Assembly: GCA_947488615.1 (NCBI GenBank) | Contig: CANKZU010000005.1 | Coordinates: 181,666-245,665 of the forward strand | Length of the DNA stretch: 64,000 nucleotides | Direction: 5' to 3' | Source of the DNA: an uncultured Aurantimonas sp. | GTDB taxonomy: Bacteria > Pseudomonadota > Alphaproteobacteria > Rhizobiales > Rhizobiaceae | In this document: positions 9,605 to 19,948 of the stretch, piece after piece | How positions within the stretch are numbered: position 1 is the first letter of the stretch | Layout: every line of letters begins with the position of its first letter | Made by a program: the position numbers and the translations under genes | Notes under the pieces: generated by a model | What the model saw: the letters and a program-made list of their open reading frames with translations, nothing else | Told to the model about the DNA's origin: nothing | The model's database searches: none

Positions 9605-9861
9605 TCGGCGGCGGCTTGGCCCGCGCGATTGATCGCGGCCCGAAGTCGGCGAACCACCTCTTCGTGCGGCACCAGATTGCCCTCGTCGGCGCTCTTCACC
9701 GCCGCTTTCAAGGCGCCGATTTCCGCCATCTCGCGTTCGAAGTAATCCTCGATCATCAACGCCGCGTAGACGGCCGGGCTATGCCCGGATTCCGCCGCGA
9801 GCGCGGCGAGTTTATCCGCTGCCTTGCCCTCGAGCGTCAAAGTCAGCTTTTCGTCGGCCAT
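9601..9861 (-). CDS. Ribbon-helix-helix-type antitoxin partner
   Basis: This 86-residue protein starts MADEKLTLTLEGKAADKL, a pattern seen in ribbon-helix-helix (CopG/ParD-like) antitoxins. A charged helical tail rich in E, K and R follows and would wrap the toxin. GGGAG seven bases before ATG 9861 supports this start over the upstream ATG at 9894. The stop overlaps the toxin start (ATGA), so the two form one operon that the N-terminal DNA-binding segment probably autoregulates. The exact family is not assigned. Confidence 0.78.
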   Translation of the reverse strand: MADEKLTLTLEGKAADKLAALAAESGHSPAVYAALMIEDYFEREMAEIGALKAAVKSADEGNLVPHEEVVRRLRAAINRAGQAAAE

Positions 9862-9937
9862 GACCCGCTCCCGCATTCCCGTTCCCTTCATCATAGCCTG
9901 GCGGGGTCGGGAGCGCGAGAGATCGTCGGCGCGCCGA

Positions 9938-11005
9938 TCAATCGCGGAGGAAGCCGACGATGTCCTTGACGTCCTTCATCGTCGCGTCGGCGATGGCGCC
10001 GGCGCGCTCGCCGCCATCCTTCAAGACCGCGTCGATATGCGACGGATCGGCGAGATAGCGACGCATCTCACCGCTGATCGGCGCGAGGATGTCGACGGCG
10101 AGTTCCGCCAGCGCCGGCTTGAACTCGGAAAACTGCTGGCCGCCATATTCGGCCAGCACATCGGCCTTCGGCCGCTCGGCGAGCGCGGCAAAGATGCCAA
10201 CCAGATTGTCGGCCTCGGGCCGCTCCCTCAGGCCGTCCAACTCGGAGGGCAGCGCGTCGGGATCGGTCTTGGCCTTGCGGATCTTCTTGGCGATGGCGTC
10301 GGCATCGTCGGTCAGATTGATGCGCGACAGGTCGGACGGGTCCGACTTCGACATCTTCTTGGCCCCGTCCTTGAGGCTCATGATCCGGGTCGCCGGCCCT
10401 TCGATCAGCGGCTCGGTGATCGGGAAATAACCCGCAGTGCGTTCCTCGCCCTCGGCGATCGGCACGGCCAGTCCGGCCGCTTCGATGCGTTCGGCAAAGT
10501 CGAAATTGAACTTCGCGGCGATGTCGCGGGTGAGTTCCAGATGCTGCTTCTGGTCGTCGCCGACCGGGACATGGGTCGCGCGATACAGCAGGATGTCGGC
10601 CGCCATCAGGCTGGGATAGGCCAGGAGGCCGAGCGAGGCGTTCTCGCGGTCCTTGCCGGCCTTTTCCTTGAACTGGGTCATCCGGTTCATCCAGCCGATG
10701 CGGGCGACGCAGTTGAAGATCCACGCGAGCTCCGCATGGCCGGAGACCCGGCTCTGGTTGAAGATGATGTGCTTCTTCGGATCGATGCCGGCCGCCAGGA
10801 AGGCCGCGGTGATCGAGCGAATCTGCCCCGGCAAATCATCCTGGACGAGTTGCGCGGTGATCGCGTGCAGGTCGACGACGCAATAGAGGCAGTCATGGCT
10901 CTCCTGCAGGGCGACAAACTTTTTGATCGCACCGAGATAATTGCCGAGATGCAGATTGCCGGTCGGCTGCACGCCGGAAAAGACGCGGGGGATGATGTCG
11001 CTCAT
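9938..11005 (-). CDS. trpS: Tryptophanyl-tRNA synthetase
   Basis: TrpS is a class I aminoacyl-tRNA synthetase of 355 residues. The HIGH-type motif appears as [18 protein letters not shown] and the KMSKS loop as [18 protein letters not shown]. The C-terminal helical domain has normal length. ATG 11005 ([11 protein letters not shown]) is used; the frame extends five codons upstream. It is followed by the toxin-antitoxin pair and preceded by murJ, 109 bases away. Confidence 0.97.
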   Translation of the reverse strand: MSDIIPRVFSGVQPTGNLHLGNYLGAIKKFVALQESHDCLYCVVDLHAITAQLVQDDLPGQIRSITAAFLAAGIDPKKHIIFNQSRVSGHAELAWIFNCVARIGWMNRMTQFKEKAGKDRENASLGLLAYPSLMAADILLYRATHVPVGDDQKQHLELTRDIAAKFNFDFAERIEAAGLAVPIAEGEERTAGYFPITEPLIEGPATRIMSLKDGAKKMSKSDPSDLSRINLTDDADAIAKKIRKAKTDPDALPSELDGLRERPEADNLVGIFAALAERPKADVLAEYGGQQFSEFKPALAELAVDILAPISGEMRRYLADPSHIDAVLKDGGERAGAIADATMKDVKDIVGFLRD

Positions 11006-11114
11006 GGTCGGCGGCTCCAAAGGATCGCGGCGGTGTCGGAAATCGGAGGCGTTATGGCTGAGCGACCGGCCGCGATCAAGCGCGGGCCGGTTCGGGCAAC
11101 GCCGTCGGCGCCGC

Positions 11115-12725
11115 TCAGGTCTGCGGCTTCTTGCGCTTCAGCACCGCCAGAAACAGCTTGCGATCCGCAGCGCCGGTGGCCAGCGCCAGCGCGAAATAGA
11201 TCGCCATGGCCGAGGACACAAGGATCAGAATCGCGAGGGCCTGCGTGGTGACGGGCGATTCTGGCCGCAACCAGTCGCCGAGTTCGATCATCTCCAGGAC
11301 GAGCACGGCCCCCATCAATAGCGATGATAGAACCACCAGAGCCGAACGCTTCACCAGCTCGCGGTCGATCTCCCACAATCCCTTTCGATACAGCCCGGCG
11401 AACAGCAGACCGGCATTCAGCCAGCCGGCGATGGTGGTGGCGAGCGCAATGCCGCGTTCCGCAATCAGCCAGAACAGCACGAGTGACAGGACGATGTTGG
11501 CGCCGGCCGAGATCAGCGTCGCGATCATCGGCGTCCGCGTGTCCTCGCGGGCGAAATAGCCGGGCGTGAACACCTTGGCCATGACGAAGGCCGGCAGGCC
11601 GAGCGCATAAAGGCCCAACACCGCCGCCACGGCCGGGGTCGCGGTCGCGTCGAAGGCGCCTCGCTCGTAGAGGACGCGGATGATCGGCTCCGGGATGATG
11701 AACAGGGCGACCGCCGCCGGCAGGGTCAGGAACAGCGCGAATTCCAGGCTGCGGTTCTGGGTATGCTGGGCTTCCCGCAACCGGCCGCCCTTGAGCGCCC
11801 GCGCCAGCTCCGGCAGGAGGACGACGCCGATGGCGATGCCGACCATGCCGAGCGGCAGCTGATAGGGCCGGTCGGCATATTGCAGGGTCGAGACGGCGCC
11901 CGGCTTGAAGGAGGCGATCGCCTGGCCGACGAAGAGGTTGATCTGGGTGATGCCGCCGATCAACGCGGCCGGTCCGGCGAGGACCAGAAGCCGCTTCAGC
12001 CGCTTGGTCCAACGCGGCCAACGCAGCGCGACGCTGAAGCCGGCCATGCGCATGGCGACGACGACCATGGCGAGCTGGGCGAACCCGGCGATCAGGACCC
12101 CCCAGCTCATCAGGAAGCCGATCGTCGGCTTGTCGGCGCCATCCCAGAGCGCCCATCCGAGGACGCCGATCAGGATGAAGTTCAACAGCGTCGGCGCCAC
12201 GGCCGCAGCGAAGAAGCGGCGAAAGGCGTTGAGAATGCCGGAAATCATCGCCATCAGCGACATGCAAGCGAGATAGGGGAACATGATGCGCGAAAAGGTG
12301 ACGGTGATGTCGTAGCGCGCGGCACAGGAGATGACGTTACCGCCGGCCGCCGGATCGTCGACGCAGACCGCGAGGCCCGGCGCGATGATCGTCTTGACGA
12401 GAAACGGCATGAAGATCATCGCCAGCACGGTCACAGCCACGAGGATCGTAAACAGCGTCGAGAACACTTCGTTGGCGAAGCCCCGGGCGCCCTCCTCGCC
12501 CTCCTCTTCCAGCGACCGCGCGAATAGCGGGATAAAGGCGGCATTGAACGCCCCTTCGGCAAACAGCCTGCGAAACAGGTTCGGAAAGCGGAAGGCGAGG
12601 TTGAACGCATCCGCAACCGGGCCGACGCCGAGGGCGGAAGCCATCATCATCTCACGGCCAAAGCCGAAAATACGGGAGACGAGAGTCGCGCCGCCGACCG
12701 TTGCAAACTTGGAAAGCAGGCTCAT
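11115..12725 (-). CDS. murJ: Lipid II flippase MurJ
   Basis: MurJ is an inner-membrane MOP-superfamily transporter that flips the peptidoglycan precursor lipid II. The 536 residues are mostly hydrophobic, consistent with about 14 membrane segments. The N-terminus ([20 protein letters not shown]) and the block [20 protein letters not shown] are strongly diagnostic. Its ATG overlaps the glnD stop by four bases, a coupling that is common in rhizobia and allies. It is transcribed with glnD upstream. Confidence 0.96.
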   Translation of the reverse strand: MSLLSKFATVGGATLVSRIFGFGREMMMASALGVGPVADAFNLAFRFPNLFRRLFAEGAFNAAFIPLFARSLEEEGEEGARGFANEVFSTLFTILVAVTVLAMIFMPFLVKTIIAPGLAVCVDDPAAGGNVISCAARYDITVTFSRIMFPYLACMSLMAMISGILNAFRRFFAAAVAPTLLNFILIGVLGWALWDGADKPTIGFLMSWGVLIAGFAQLAMVVVAMRMAGFSVALRWPRWTKRLKRLLVLAGPAALIGGITQINLFVGQAIASFKPGAVSTLQYADRPYQLPLGMVGIAIGVVLLPELARALKGGRLREAQHTQNRSLEFALFLTLPAAVALFIIPEPIIRVLYERGAFDATATPAVAAVLGLYALGLPAFVMAKVFTPGYFAREDTRTPMIATLISAGANIVLSLVLFWLIAERGIALATTIAGWLNAGLLFAGLYRKGLWEIDRELVKRSALVVLSSLLMGAVLVLEMIELGDWLRPESPVTTQALAILILVSSAMAIYFALALATGAADRKLFLAVLKRKKPQT

Positions 12726-15589
12726 CGATTGGGTATGCCGAAAGCGCGAGGGGATGACATGACGACGGATGAGGACACTTCGCCCTCGGAGCTTTCCAAA
12801 ACGCGCGTCAAGCGCGCTTCGATGCGCTCGATCCGCGTCTCGCTGGTGATCTTGGTGCCGATCAGATCGGTGACGTAGAAGACGTCGACGACCTTTTCGC
12901 CATAGGTCGAGATATGGGCCGAGCGAATGTCCAGATTAAGGTCGGAAATCGCGCCGGTGACGTCAGACAGAAGGCCCGGACGGTCCAGCCCCTCGACCTC
13001 GATCACGCTGAACTGGTTCGACAAATCGTTGTCGACGCCGACCCGCGGCTTGACCGGGAACAGCGTCGTCTTCCGCAGGGGCTTGCGATGGGCGATGAGG
13101 TTCGCCGGCATCTCGCTTCCCTGCAACAGCTTGGCGATGTTGTCGCAAATTCGCTGGGCGCGGCGGATCTCGTCATCGTCGGACACGAATTCCCGGTTGA
13201 GCACCATGACATCCAGCGCGCGGCCGTCGGACATGGTAAAGATCTGCGCGTCGGCGATGTTGGCCCCGGCTCCCGCACAGGCGCCCGCCAGCAGCGACAA
13301 CAGCCGCGGATGATCCGGTGCGAGCACCATGATCTCGGTCACCTCGTGGAACTTGTCGGTCCGCACGCTGGTGGCAAGGGGCTGGTCGGCCTTGGCGGTT
13401 CGAATGAACTCGGCGTGGCGGACCTGGTCCTCGAGCGGGGCGGTCAGGAAATAATTGGGATAGTGCAGATCGAGATAGACCTGTCGCTCAAGAGCAGGCC
13501 AGGCCGCCAGCCGCTCGGCCAGAACGGCGCGAGCGAGCGCGATCCGCTCGCCCCGCGACGACTGGGTGAAGCCGCCGGTCAGCGTCGGTTCGGTCTCCAT
13601 GTAGAGCGTCCGCAGGAGCTGGCCTTTCCAGCCGTTCCAGACGCCGGGACCGACCGCCCGGATGTCGCAGACCGTCAGCACGGTCAACAGCTTCAACCGG
13701 TCGAGCGTGCGCACCCGTTCGGCGAAATCGAGGATCGTCTTGCGGTCGTTGAGATCGCGCTGCTGCGCCGTCATCGACATCACCAGATGGTCCTCGATCA
13801 GCCAGGCGACGAGATCCGTCTCGCGCTCGTCGAGGCCGAGGCGCGGGCATAATTCGCGGGCGATCCTGGCGCCGGCGACCGAATGATCTTCCGGCCGTCC
13901 CTTGGCGACATCGTGGAGAAGCAACGCGACGTAGAGCGGCATGCGGTCTTTCGGCGTGCGCATGAACCCCGTGGACATCGGCACTTCATCGGCCAGCTCG
14001 CCACGCTCCATCCGCGACAGCATGGCGATCGAGCGCAGGAGATGCTCGTCCACCGTGTAGTGGTGGTACATATTGAACTGCATCATCGCCACGATCCTGC
14101 CGAAGTCGGGGATGAACCGACCGAGCACGCCGGCCTCGTTCATCCGGCGCAGATGCAGCTCCGGATCGACCGGATCGGTCAGGACGTCGAGGAACAGGCT
14201 GTTGGCGTCCCGATCGTTCCTCAGATCGGCGTTGATGAGCCGGATCGACCGGCGGATCAGCTTCAGCGCGTCAGGGTGGTACTCCAATTTGTGCAGCGCC
14301 GCGAGACGGAAGATCCGGATCAGGTTCACCGGATCGTCGCGGAACACGTTCGGGCCGGTGACGTTGATGCGGTTGTTGTCGATATGGAAGGCGAGCGTTC
14401 CGGGGATTTTCCTGGCCCGGTTGCGCAAGGTGCGCACGAAGCCCCGCAGGCCCGGCGCCGTCTTGGCGTGCTGCTCTTCCAGCGCCGCGCAGAAGATGCG
14501 CGTCAGATCGCCGACGTCCTTGGCGATCAGGAAGTAGTGCTTCATGAAGCGCTCGACATCCTTCAACCCCGGATGGGAATTGTAGCCGAGGCGCGCGGCG
14601 ATCTCCGGCTGCAGGTCGAAGGAGAGCCGCTCTTCGGCCTTGCCGGTGACGAAATGCATGTGGCAGCGCACCGCCCAGAGAAAATCCTCGGCCTTATGGA
14701 ACAGCCGCCCCTCGCGCCGCGAGAACACCCCGGCCTCGACGAGCGCCTCGGTGGAGTTCACCCGGTAGTGATATTTGGCGATCCAGAACAAGGTGTTGAG
14801 ATCGCGCAGGCCGCCCTTGCCTTCCTTGACGTTCGGCTCGACCAGATAGCGCGTGTTGCCGGTCTTGGCGTGACGCACCGAGCGCTCGGCAAGCTTGGCG
14901 GCGATGAACTCCTCGCTGGTCCCCTCGACGACTTCGGCCTCAAAGCGCCGGCCGAGTTCCATCAGCAATTCCTCGGCGCCGGCGATCAGCCAGCGTTCCA
15001 GGATCGAGGTCCGGATGGTGAAATCGGAGCGGGCCAGCCGGATGCATTCATCGACCGTGCGGGTGGCGTGCCCGACCTTGAAGCCGAGATCCCACAGCAG
15101 ATAAAGCAGATATTCGGCTACCTGCTCGCCGAGCGCGGTCTGCTTGTAGGGCAGGAGAAACAACAGATCGATGTCGGATCCGGGTGCGAGCGTGCCGCGA
15201 CCATAGCCGCCGACCGCCAGAATCGCCATGCGCTCGCCGGAGGACAGGTTCGCCGAGGGAAAGACGTGGCGCAGGGCGAAATCATGGATTTCCCGGATCA
15301 CCGCGTCCTGGAGCGAGGCGAGCCGCCGGGCGCACAGGAGGCCGCCGCCATCCTCGAACAGCATCTCCTCGATCATCGTCCGACCGTTGCGTATCGTGTC
15401 CTTGAGCAGCGCCAGAACCTCCGCCCGCGCAGCCGTCGAAGCGCCACCGGAAGAGTCCTTTTCGGCGATCGACGCGAGCCCCGATCGCAGCATCTCGATG
15501 TCGAGGATGCCGTCGAGTTGGACCTGTTCGCCGGTCTCGACGAACGGCAGGGCGCTCGGCTGGGCGGGGCTGGCCTCGAGCATGGTCAT
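12722..15589 (-). CDS. glnD: Bifunctional uridylyltransferase/uridylyl-removing enzyme GlnD
   Basis: GlnD senses glutamine and uridylylates or deuridylylates PII proteins. Domains in order are: a nucleotidyltransferase with GYGRGTLAPGSDIDLLFLLP; a helical linker; an HD hydrolase domain with ALLLHDVAKGRPEDHSVAGA; and two C-terminal ACT domains, near APDHPRLLSLLAGACAGAGA and VEGLDRPGLLSDVTGAISDL. The length of 955 is normal. It relates functionally to the nitrogen sigma factor rpoN and the regulatory PTS genes elsewhere in the window. Confidence 0.96.
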   Translation of the reverse strand: MTMLEASPAQPSALPFVETGEQVQLDGILDIEMLRSGLASIAEKDSSGGASTAARAEVLALLKDTIRNGRTMIEEMLFEDGGGLLCARRLASLQDAVIREIHDFALRHVFPSANLSSGERMAILAVGGYGRGTLAPGSDIDLLFLLPYKQTALGEQVAEYLLYLLWDLGFKVGHATRTVDECIRLARSDFTIRTSILERWLIAGAEELLMELGRRFEAEVVEGTSEEFIAAKLAERSVRHAKTGNTRYLVEPNVKEGKGGLRDLNTLFWIAKYHYRVNSTEALVEAGVFSRREGRLFHKAEDFLWAVRCHMHFVTGKAEERLSFDLQPEIAARLGYNSHPGLKDVERFMKHYFLIAKDVGDLTRIFCAALEEQHAKTAPGLRGFVRTLRNRARKIPGTLAFHIDNNRINVTGPNVFRDDPVNLIRIFRLAALHKLEYHPDALKLIRRSIRLINADLRNDRDANSLFLDVLTDPVDPELHLRRMNEAGVLGRFIPDFGRIVAMMQFNMYHHYTVDEHLLRSIAMLSRMERGELADEVPMSTGFMRTPKDRMPLYVALLLHDVAKGRPEDHSVAGARIARELCPRLGLDERETDLVAWLIEDHLVMSMTAQQRDLNDRKTILDFAERVRTLDRLKLLTVLTVCDIRAVGPGVWNGWKGQLLRTLYMETEPTLTGGFTQSSRGERIALARAVLAERLAAWPALERQVYLDLHYPNYFLTAPLEDQVRHAEFIRTAKADQPLATSVRTDKFHEVTEIMVLAPDHPRLLSLLAGACAGAGANIADAQIFTMSDGRALDVMVLNREFVSDDDEIRRAQRICDNIAKLLQGSEMPANLIAHRKPLRKTTLFPVKPRVGVDNDLSNQFSVIEVEGLDRPGLLSDVTGAISDLNLDIRSAHISTYGEKVVDVFYVTDLIGTKITSETRIERIEARLTRVLESSEGEVSSSVVMSSPRAFGIPNR

Positions 15590-15703
15590 ATGCGGTCCTG
15601 CTGCTTATTCGCTTTGGCGGCGAAGGCTATAACCCATTCGCAGACCCCTTGCGAGAAAACTCGCCACGGCTTCCGCGCCACCAAGGCATCGCCCTCGAAC
15701 GAA

Positions 15704-15737
15704 GAAAGGGCCACCCGCGGAAGCGGATGACCCTTTG
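15704..15737 (-). terminator. Rho-independent-like terminator of the downstream PGS-repeat gene
   Basis: Read on the minus strand, an AAAGGGTC arm pairs with GGCCCTTT around a GC-rich inner stem, followed by CTTC. It lies about 40 bases past the stop of the 15779-16081 gene. It closely resembles the hairpin at 16352-16385 downstream of the second PGS-repeat gene. Confidence 0.7.
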
Positions 15738-15778
15738 TCCGGACGCTGCACAAGAGTGCAGCAATCGCATTTGCCGGA

Positions 15779-16081
15779 TTAGCGGCGAACCTGCCGGCGC
15801 TCGAACTCATCCGCCTGACGACGCTCGAAGTCCGAACCCGGTACGGTGACCGAACGCGCGTCCACGGACGTCGCAGGACGCTCGAATGCGTAGCCGAAGG
15901 CGCGCGCGTCGCCAGACGCCGACGGCGCCAGGGAGACGGAGCCGTCGGCGACCGACTGACGCTGCTCTTCCTGCTGCCGCAGGATGTAGAAGTCGGAGCC
16001 TGGCACGAGCGACTGGGCCGCGGCGGGCAGAACACCGGCCAGAGCGGCAGCAACGGCGGAAATAGCGAGAATGTTCTTCAT
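15779..16081 (-). CDS. Small secreted protein with two PGS repeats
   Basis: This 100-residue protein has a clear signal peptide (MKNILAISAVAAALAGVLPAAAQ, cleavage probably near residue 23). The mature part is Q/R/E-rich and carries two copies of a motif: LVPGSDF at residues 25-31 and TVPGSDF at 79-85. Each is followed by a charged, R- and Q-rich segment. No known enzymatic domain is visible. It is a neighbour and apparent paralogue of the gene at 16433-16855, sharing the MKN start, a signal peptide, the PGS repeat and a similar terminator. The function is unknown; a periplasmic or surface location is inferred from the signal peptide. Confidence 0.75.
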   Translation of the reverse strand: MKNILAISAVAAALAGVLPAAAQSLVPGSDFYILRQQEEQRQSVADGSVSLAPSASGDARAFGYAFERPATSVDARSVTVPGSDFERRQADEFERRQVRR

Positions 16082-16432
16082 ATTATAATTCCATTTATTT
16101 CGCTTTGAGGCGAGACGACCAAAATGTATTGAATATTCCAGTTCATCGTCGCCGGTGAACGCCAGCTAATGATGATCTATCTTCATAAAAGGCATTTTTG
16201 CTGAACAGTCTGTCTGAAACGACACTTTCAAAACGAAGTGATCGCTCCGTGAGGCGCGCATATGTGAACAATCGACATTCCCTTACCGACTCGCGATTCG
16301 GAATTTCTCGTCGGGCCGCGATCGATGGTTCGAGCGGCGCCCAACTCGGCCATAAAAAAGGGCCGCCCACGGGGGCGACCCTTTCGACTGGGCCTCCCCG
16401 CGATGGGCGGGAAGGTAGCTAGTCTTTCTGAC
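16082..16432. other. 351-base intergenic region between two PGS-repeat genes
   Basis: This stretch holds the promoter region of the 15779-16081 gene and the 16352-16385 terminator of the upstream gene. It is more AT-rich than its surroundings near 16081-16260. I see no convincing open frame, RNA gene or repeat apart from that terminator. Confidence 0.6.
16352..16385 (-). terminator. Rho-independent terminator of the 16433-16855 gene
   Basis: On the minus strand, AAAGGGTCGCCCCC pairs with GGGCGGCCCTTT across a short loop. A run of seven T residues follows, beginning within the last stem pairs. This is a classic intrinsic terminator about 50 bases past the gene's stop. Confidence 0.85.
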
Positions 16433-16855
16433 TTACTTCACGGCGTCGGTGGAAGCCTCGTCCTGCAACACGTCGGACGTCGCGGTCGTGCCGGCCTCAG
16501 CGTTCGACTCGCTCATCGTGGCGCCGGAACCGGGGACGAGGATCGTGCCGTCGGCGGCTGCCTCCCCGGTGGTCTCACCCGTGGTGCCAGCCGCAACCGT
16601 GTCGCGCTCGGTAGCTTCGTTCAGCTGGATCTGCGCCTCGCTGCCCGGGACCAGTGTCTCCGTGGTTGCGTCCGCCTCGGTCGCGCCCGTCGCCGCATCC
16701 GGGTTATCGGCAACCGCGTCGCGCGTCGCCGCCTCGTTCTCCTCGATGATCGTCTCCGACCCTGGAATTTTCGGCGCGGCGTCCTGCGCGTATGCAGAAA
16801 CGGTCAAGATCGATGCGCCGATGACAGCAGCGGAAAAAATAGATGCGTTCTTCAT
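16433..16855 (-). CDS. Small secreted protein with three PGS repeats
   Basis: This 140-residue acidic protein begins with a signal peptide (MKNASIFSAAVIGASILTVSAYAQ). The mature part has three spaced copies of a roughly 21-residue unit starting KIPGSE (29), LVPGSE (68) and LVPGSG (106). The first two continue with N-E-A-x2-R-D-x-V-A. The spacers are rich in A, T, D and E and look disordered. No enzymatic motif is seen. Length, signal peptide, repeat and terminator all match the smaller gene next door, so a local duplication is likely. I do not recognise the family; a secreted or periplasmic role is inferred. Confidence 0.75.
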   Translation of the reverse strand: MKNASIFSAAVIGASILTVSAYAQDAAPKIPGSETIIEENEAATRDAVADNPDAATGATEADATTETLVPGSEAQIQLNEATERDTVAAGTTGETTGEAAADGTILVPGSGATMSESNAEAGTTATSDVLQDEASTDAVK

Positions 16856-17103
16856 AATGTAAAACCTTTCATACTTGCGCCGGCAAAATCTTACGTCTTT
16901 GCCGCCGCATTTTTAGAGATCGTTAACCTCGTGCAGTGCCAAACGGTCGTCAGCTTGGTCTGTTCCCTGTTCCATAGCCGGCCACGCATTCAACAAAACT
17001 TGAAGGGGCGCCCGTTGCGGCGCGATATGCCGAGGGAACAGCGCGGATCGCCTCCGCTCGCAGACGCATTGTTGCCCGCCGAACGGAAGCGTTCCGGCGC
17101 GTC

Positions 17104-19803
17104 TCAGCATGAAGGGCGGGCGAGCGCCGTCAGCCGGTAAAGCGCTTCGAGCGCCTCGCGCGGCGACAGACTGTCCGGATCGAGCCCCGCGAGCGCGTCG
17201 CGAAGCGCGTGGTCTGGCTCAGGCTCGCGAGGATGCGGTTCGGCGCGCTGTGCGATTGCCGAGAATAGCGGCAGGTCGTCGACGAAGGCGGTCCGCTTCT
17301 CGCCCTGCTCGCCGCGTTCGAGTTCGGCCAGCACCTGCCGGGCGCGCTCCACCGCCTTGGGAGGCAGGCCAGCCAGCTTGGCGACCTGAATGCCGTAGGA
17401 CCGGTCGGCCACGCCGGCCGTGACCTCATGCAGGAAGATCACTTCGCCTTCCCACTCCTTCACCCGCATGGTCGCGTTGCGCATGCGGGAAAGCCGGGCG
17501 GCGAGCGCCGTCATCTCGTGGAAGTGGGTGGCGAACAGAGCCCGACAACGGTTGACCTCATGCAGGTGCTCGACCGCGGCAAAGGCGATCGACAGGCCAT
17601 CATAGGTCGCCGTACCCCGGCCGATCTCGTCGAGGATGACGAGCGCCCGTTCGCCGGCCTGGTTGAGGATCGCGGCGGTTTCGACCATCTCGACCATGAA
17701 GGTCGAGCGGCCCTCGGCGAGGTCGTCCGACGCGCCGACCCGGCTGAAGAGCCGGTCGACGACGCCCACATGCGCCCGCGCGGCCGGCACATAGGACCCC
17801 ATCTGCGCCAGAACAGCGATCAAGGCGTTCTGGCGCAAAAAGGTGGATTTGCCACCCATGTTCGGGCCGGTGAGCAGCCAGATCGATCCTGCCCCTTCCT
17901 GCCCGGTTCCCGGCGGCGACAGGTCGCAGTCATTGGCGACGAACGGATCGCCCGACCCGGCCTTCAGCGCCGCTTCGACCACCGGGTGGCGGCCGCCCTC
18001 CACGATGAAGGCAAGACTGTCGTCGACATGCGGCGGCGTCCATTCCTCGGCGACGGCGAGTTCGGCGAGAGCGGTCGAGACATCGAGAACCGCCAGTGCC
18101 TCGGCACCACGCCGCAGCGCTTCCGTCGCCTCGCCGACAGCTGTGACCAGGCGCTCGAACGCCTCCAGCTCGATCTTGAGCGCTTCGGCCGCGGCACCGG
18201 CGATCCGGGTTTCCAGCTCGCCGAGTTCGGTGGTGGCAAACCGCATCGCCGACGCCATGGTCTGGCGATGGATGAAGCGCGTCTCGCCGTCCTCGCCGGC
18301 AAGCGCCTTGGCCTGCGCCTCGCCGACCTCGACGAAATAGCCAAGCACGTTGTTGTGCTTGATGCGCAGATTGCGCACCCCGGTCTCGGCAGCGTAGCGG
18401 CCCTGCAACTCGGCGATCACGCGCCGCGAATTCTCGCGCAGCGCCCGCGCCTCGTCGAGCGCCGGTATCGCGCCGTCGCGGACGAAGCCACCGTCGCGCT
18501 TGATGAGCGGCACCTGGTCGGCGAGCGTATCCGACAACGCCGCGTACAAGGCGTGGGGCAGTGCGGCGAGCGCAGCGAACGCCTGGCGCAGCTCATCCGG
18601 CATCTCGGCATCGGCGGCCGCGGCGATGGCGAAGCCGGCCTCCAACCCGTCGCGGATCGCCGCAAGGTCGCGCGGACCGCCACGGCCGAGCGTCAGCCGC
18701 GACAGCGCCCGCTCGGCGTCCGGCAGGCCGGTGAGCGCCGCGCGCAAGCGCTTGCGGTTCGGCAGATCCTCAACGAAAGTGCCGACCGACGCCTGCCGGG
18801 CCCGGATCGCCGCCGGATCGGTCAGCGGGGCGGCGAGCCGGCCGGCCAGAAGCCGGGCGCCCGCGCCGGTCACGGTTCGATCGATGCTGGACAGCAGGCT
18901 GCCCTGCCGCTTGCCCGACATTGTCCGGGTCAATTCCAGCGAGGCGCGGGTCGCCGGATCGATCTGCATGAGCGAGCCGGCAACCACCCGCTCGGGCCGC
19001 TGCAGGGCCGGACGCGCCGCCATCTGGGTCTTGCCGAGATAGGCGATCAGCGCGGCGGCGGCGGCAAGTTCGACCCGCGAGAAGCCGCCGAAACCGGACA
19101 GCGTCGCTACACCGAAGAAACGGCAGACTCGCTCCTCGGCCGTCGCACCGTCGAACAATGCCTGCGGCTCGGGCCGCGCCACGCGGCCATACCGGCGCAG
19201 CAATGGCTGCAGCGCTTGGTCATGGAACACCGGTTCGGCGACGACGATCTCGCTCGGTTCGACCGCCGCGATGTCGGTGGCCAGACGGTCCAGGTCGGAT
19301 TCGGCGAGGCGGAACGTGCCGGTCGACAGATCGGTCCAGGCCAGCGCGAAGGCCGCATTGCGGCCGGAGCCTCCCAACCGCGCGAGCACCATCAGATAAT
19401 TTGGACGCCCCGGCTCCAGCAGCGCCTCCTCGGTGATCGTCCCCGGCGTCACCAGGCGAACCACATCGCGCTTCACCACCGATTTCGTGCCGCGCTTGCG
19501 CGCTTCGGCGGGGTCCTCGACCTGCTCGCAGACCGCGACCCGATGGCCGAAGGCGATCAGCTTTTGCAGATAGTCGTCGGCCGAGACCACCGGCACGCCG
19601 GCCATCGGAATGTCCTCGCCGAGATGCTTGCCCCGCTTGGTCAAGGCGATGCCGAGCGTCCGCGAGGCCTCGGCCGCGTCATCGAAGAACAGCTCGTAGA
19701 AATCGCCCATGCGATAGAACAGCAGGCAGTCCGGATTGGCCGCCTTGATCTCGATATATTGCGCCATCATCGGCGTCGGGGCGGCGTCCTTGTCGGCCGT
19801 CAT
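17104..19803 (-). CDS. mutS: DNA mismatch repair protein MutS
   Basis: MutS recognises mismatches and starts repair. The mismatch-binding domain opens with [20 protein letters not shown] and continues through [13 protein letters not shown], which holds the Phe-x-Glu wedge (FYELF). The C-terminal ATPase has Walker [16 protein letters not shown] and the downstream block [20 protein letters not shown]. The length of 899 is normal. ATG 19803 ([13 protein letters not shown]) is used because residues upstream to 19950 are not conserved and enter the maeB promoter region. It is divergent from maeB with a gap of about 145 bases. Confidence 0.97.
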   Translation of the reverse strand: MTADKDAAPTPMMAQYIEIKAANPDCLLFYRMGDFYELFFDDAAEASRTLGIALTKRGKHLGEDIPMAGVPVVSADDYLQKLIAFGHRVAVCEQVEDPAEARKRGTKSVVKRDVVRLVTPGTITEEALLEPGRPNYLMVLARLGGSGRNAAFALAWTDLSTGTFRLAESDLDRLATDIAAVEPSEIVVAEPVFHDQALQPLLRRYGRVARPEPQALFDGATAEERVCRFFGVATLSGFGGFSRVELAAAAALIAYLGKTQMAARPALQRPERVVAGSLMQIDPATRASLELTRTMSGKRQGSLLSSIDRTVTGAGARLLAGRLAAPLTDPAAIRARQASVGTFVEDLPNRKRLRAALTGLPDAERALSRLTLGRGGPRDLAAIRDGLEAGFAIAAAADAEMPDELRQAFAALAALPHALYAALSDTLADQVPLIKRDGGFVRDGAIPALDEARALRENSRRVIAELQGRYAAETGVRNLRIKHNNVLGYFVEVGEAQAKALAGEDGETRFIHRQTMASAMRFATTELGELETRIAGAAAEALKIELEAFERLVTAVGEATEALRRGAEALAVLDVSTALAELAVAEEWTPPHVDDSLAFIVEGGRHPVVEAALKAGSGDPFVANDCDLSPPGTGQEGAGSIWLLTGPNMGGKSTFLRQNALIAVLAQMGSYVPAARAHVGVVDRLFSRVGASDDLAEGRSTFMVEMVETAAILNQAGERALVILDEIGRGTATYDGLSIAFAAVEHLHEVNRCRALFATHFHEMTALAARLSRMRNATMRVKEWEGEVIFLHEVTAGVADRSYGIQVAKLAGLPPKAVERARQVLAELERGEQGEKRTAFVDDLPLFSAIAQRAEPHPREPEPDHALRDALAGLDPDSLSPREALEALYRLTALARPSC

Positions 19804-19948
19804 TGCGCGGATCGGTCTCTTTCGTTCAAACTGGGGCCGCCCGGTCGTGCGGAACGCCGCCGAACGCGGCCAACGATACAAGCTCCCCCCGCTTAGCTGC
19901 GTGGCTATCGCGATGGAAGGGGAGGTCAAGACAATAACAGGGGGAAGC

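Noticed and set aside
13883..15730. Plus-strand open frame of 615 codons
   Set aside because: It lies opposite glnD and is a typical high-GC antisense frame without motifs.
17428..19896. Plus-strand open frame of 822 codons
   Set aside because: It is antisense to mutS, with no recognised domain and biased composition.
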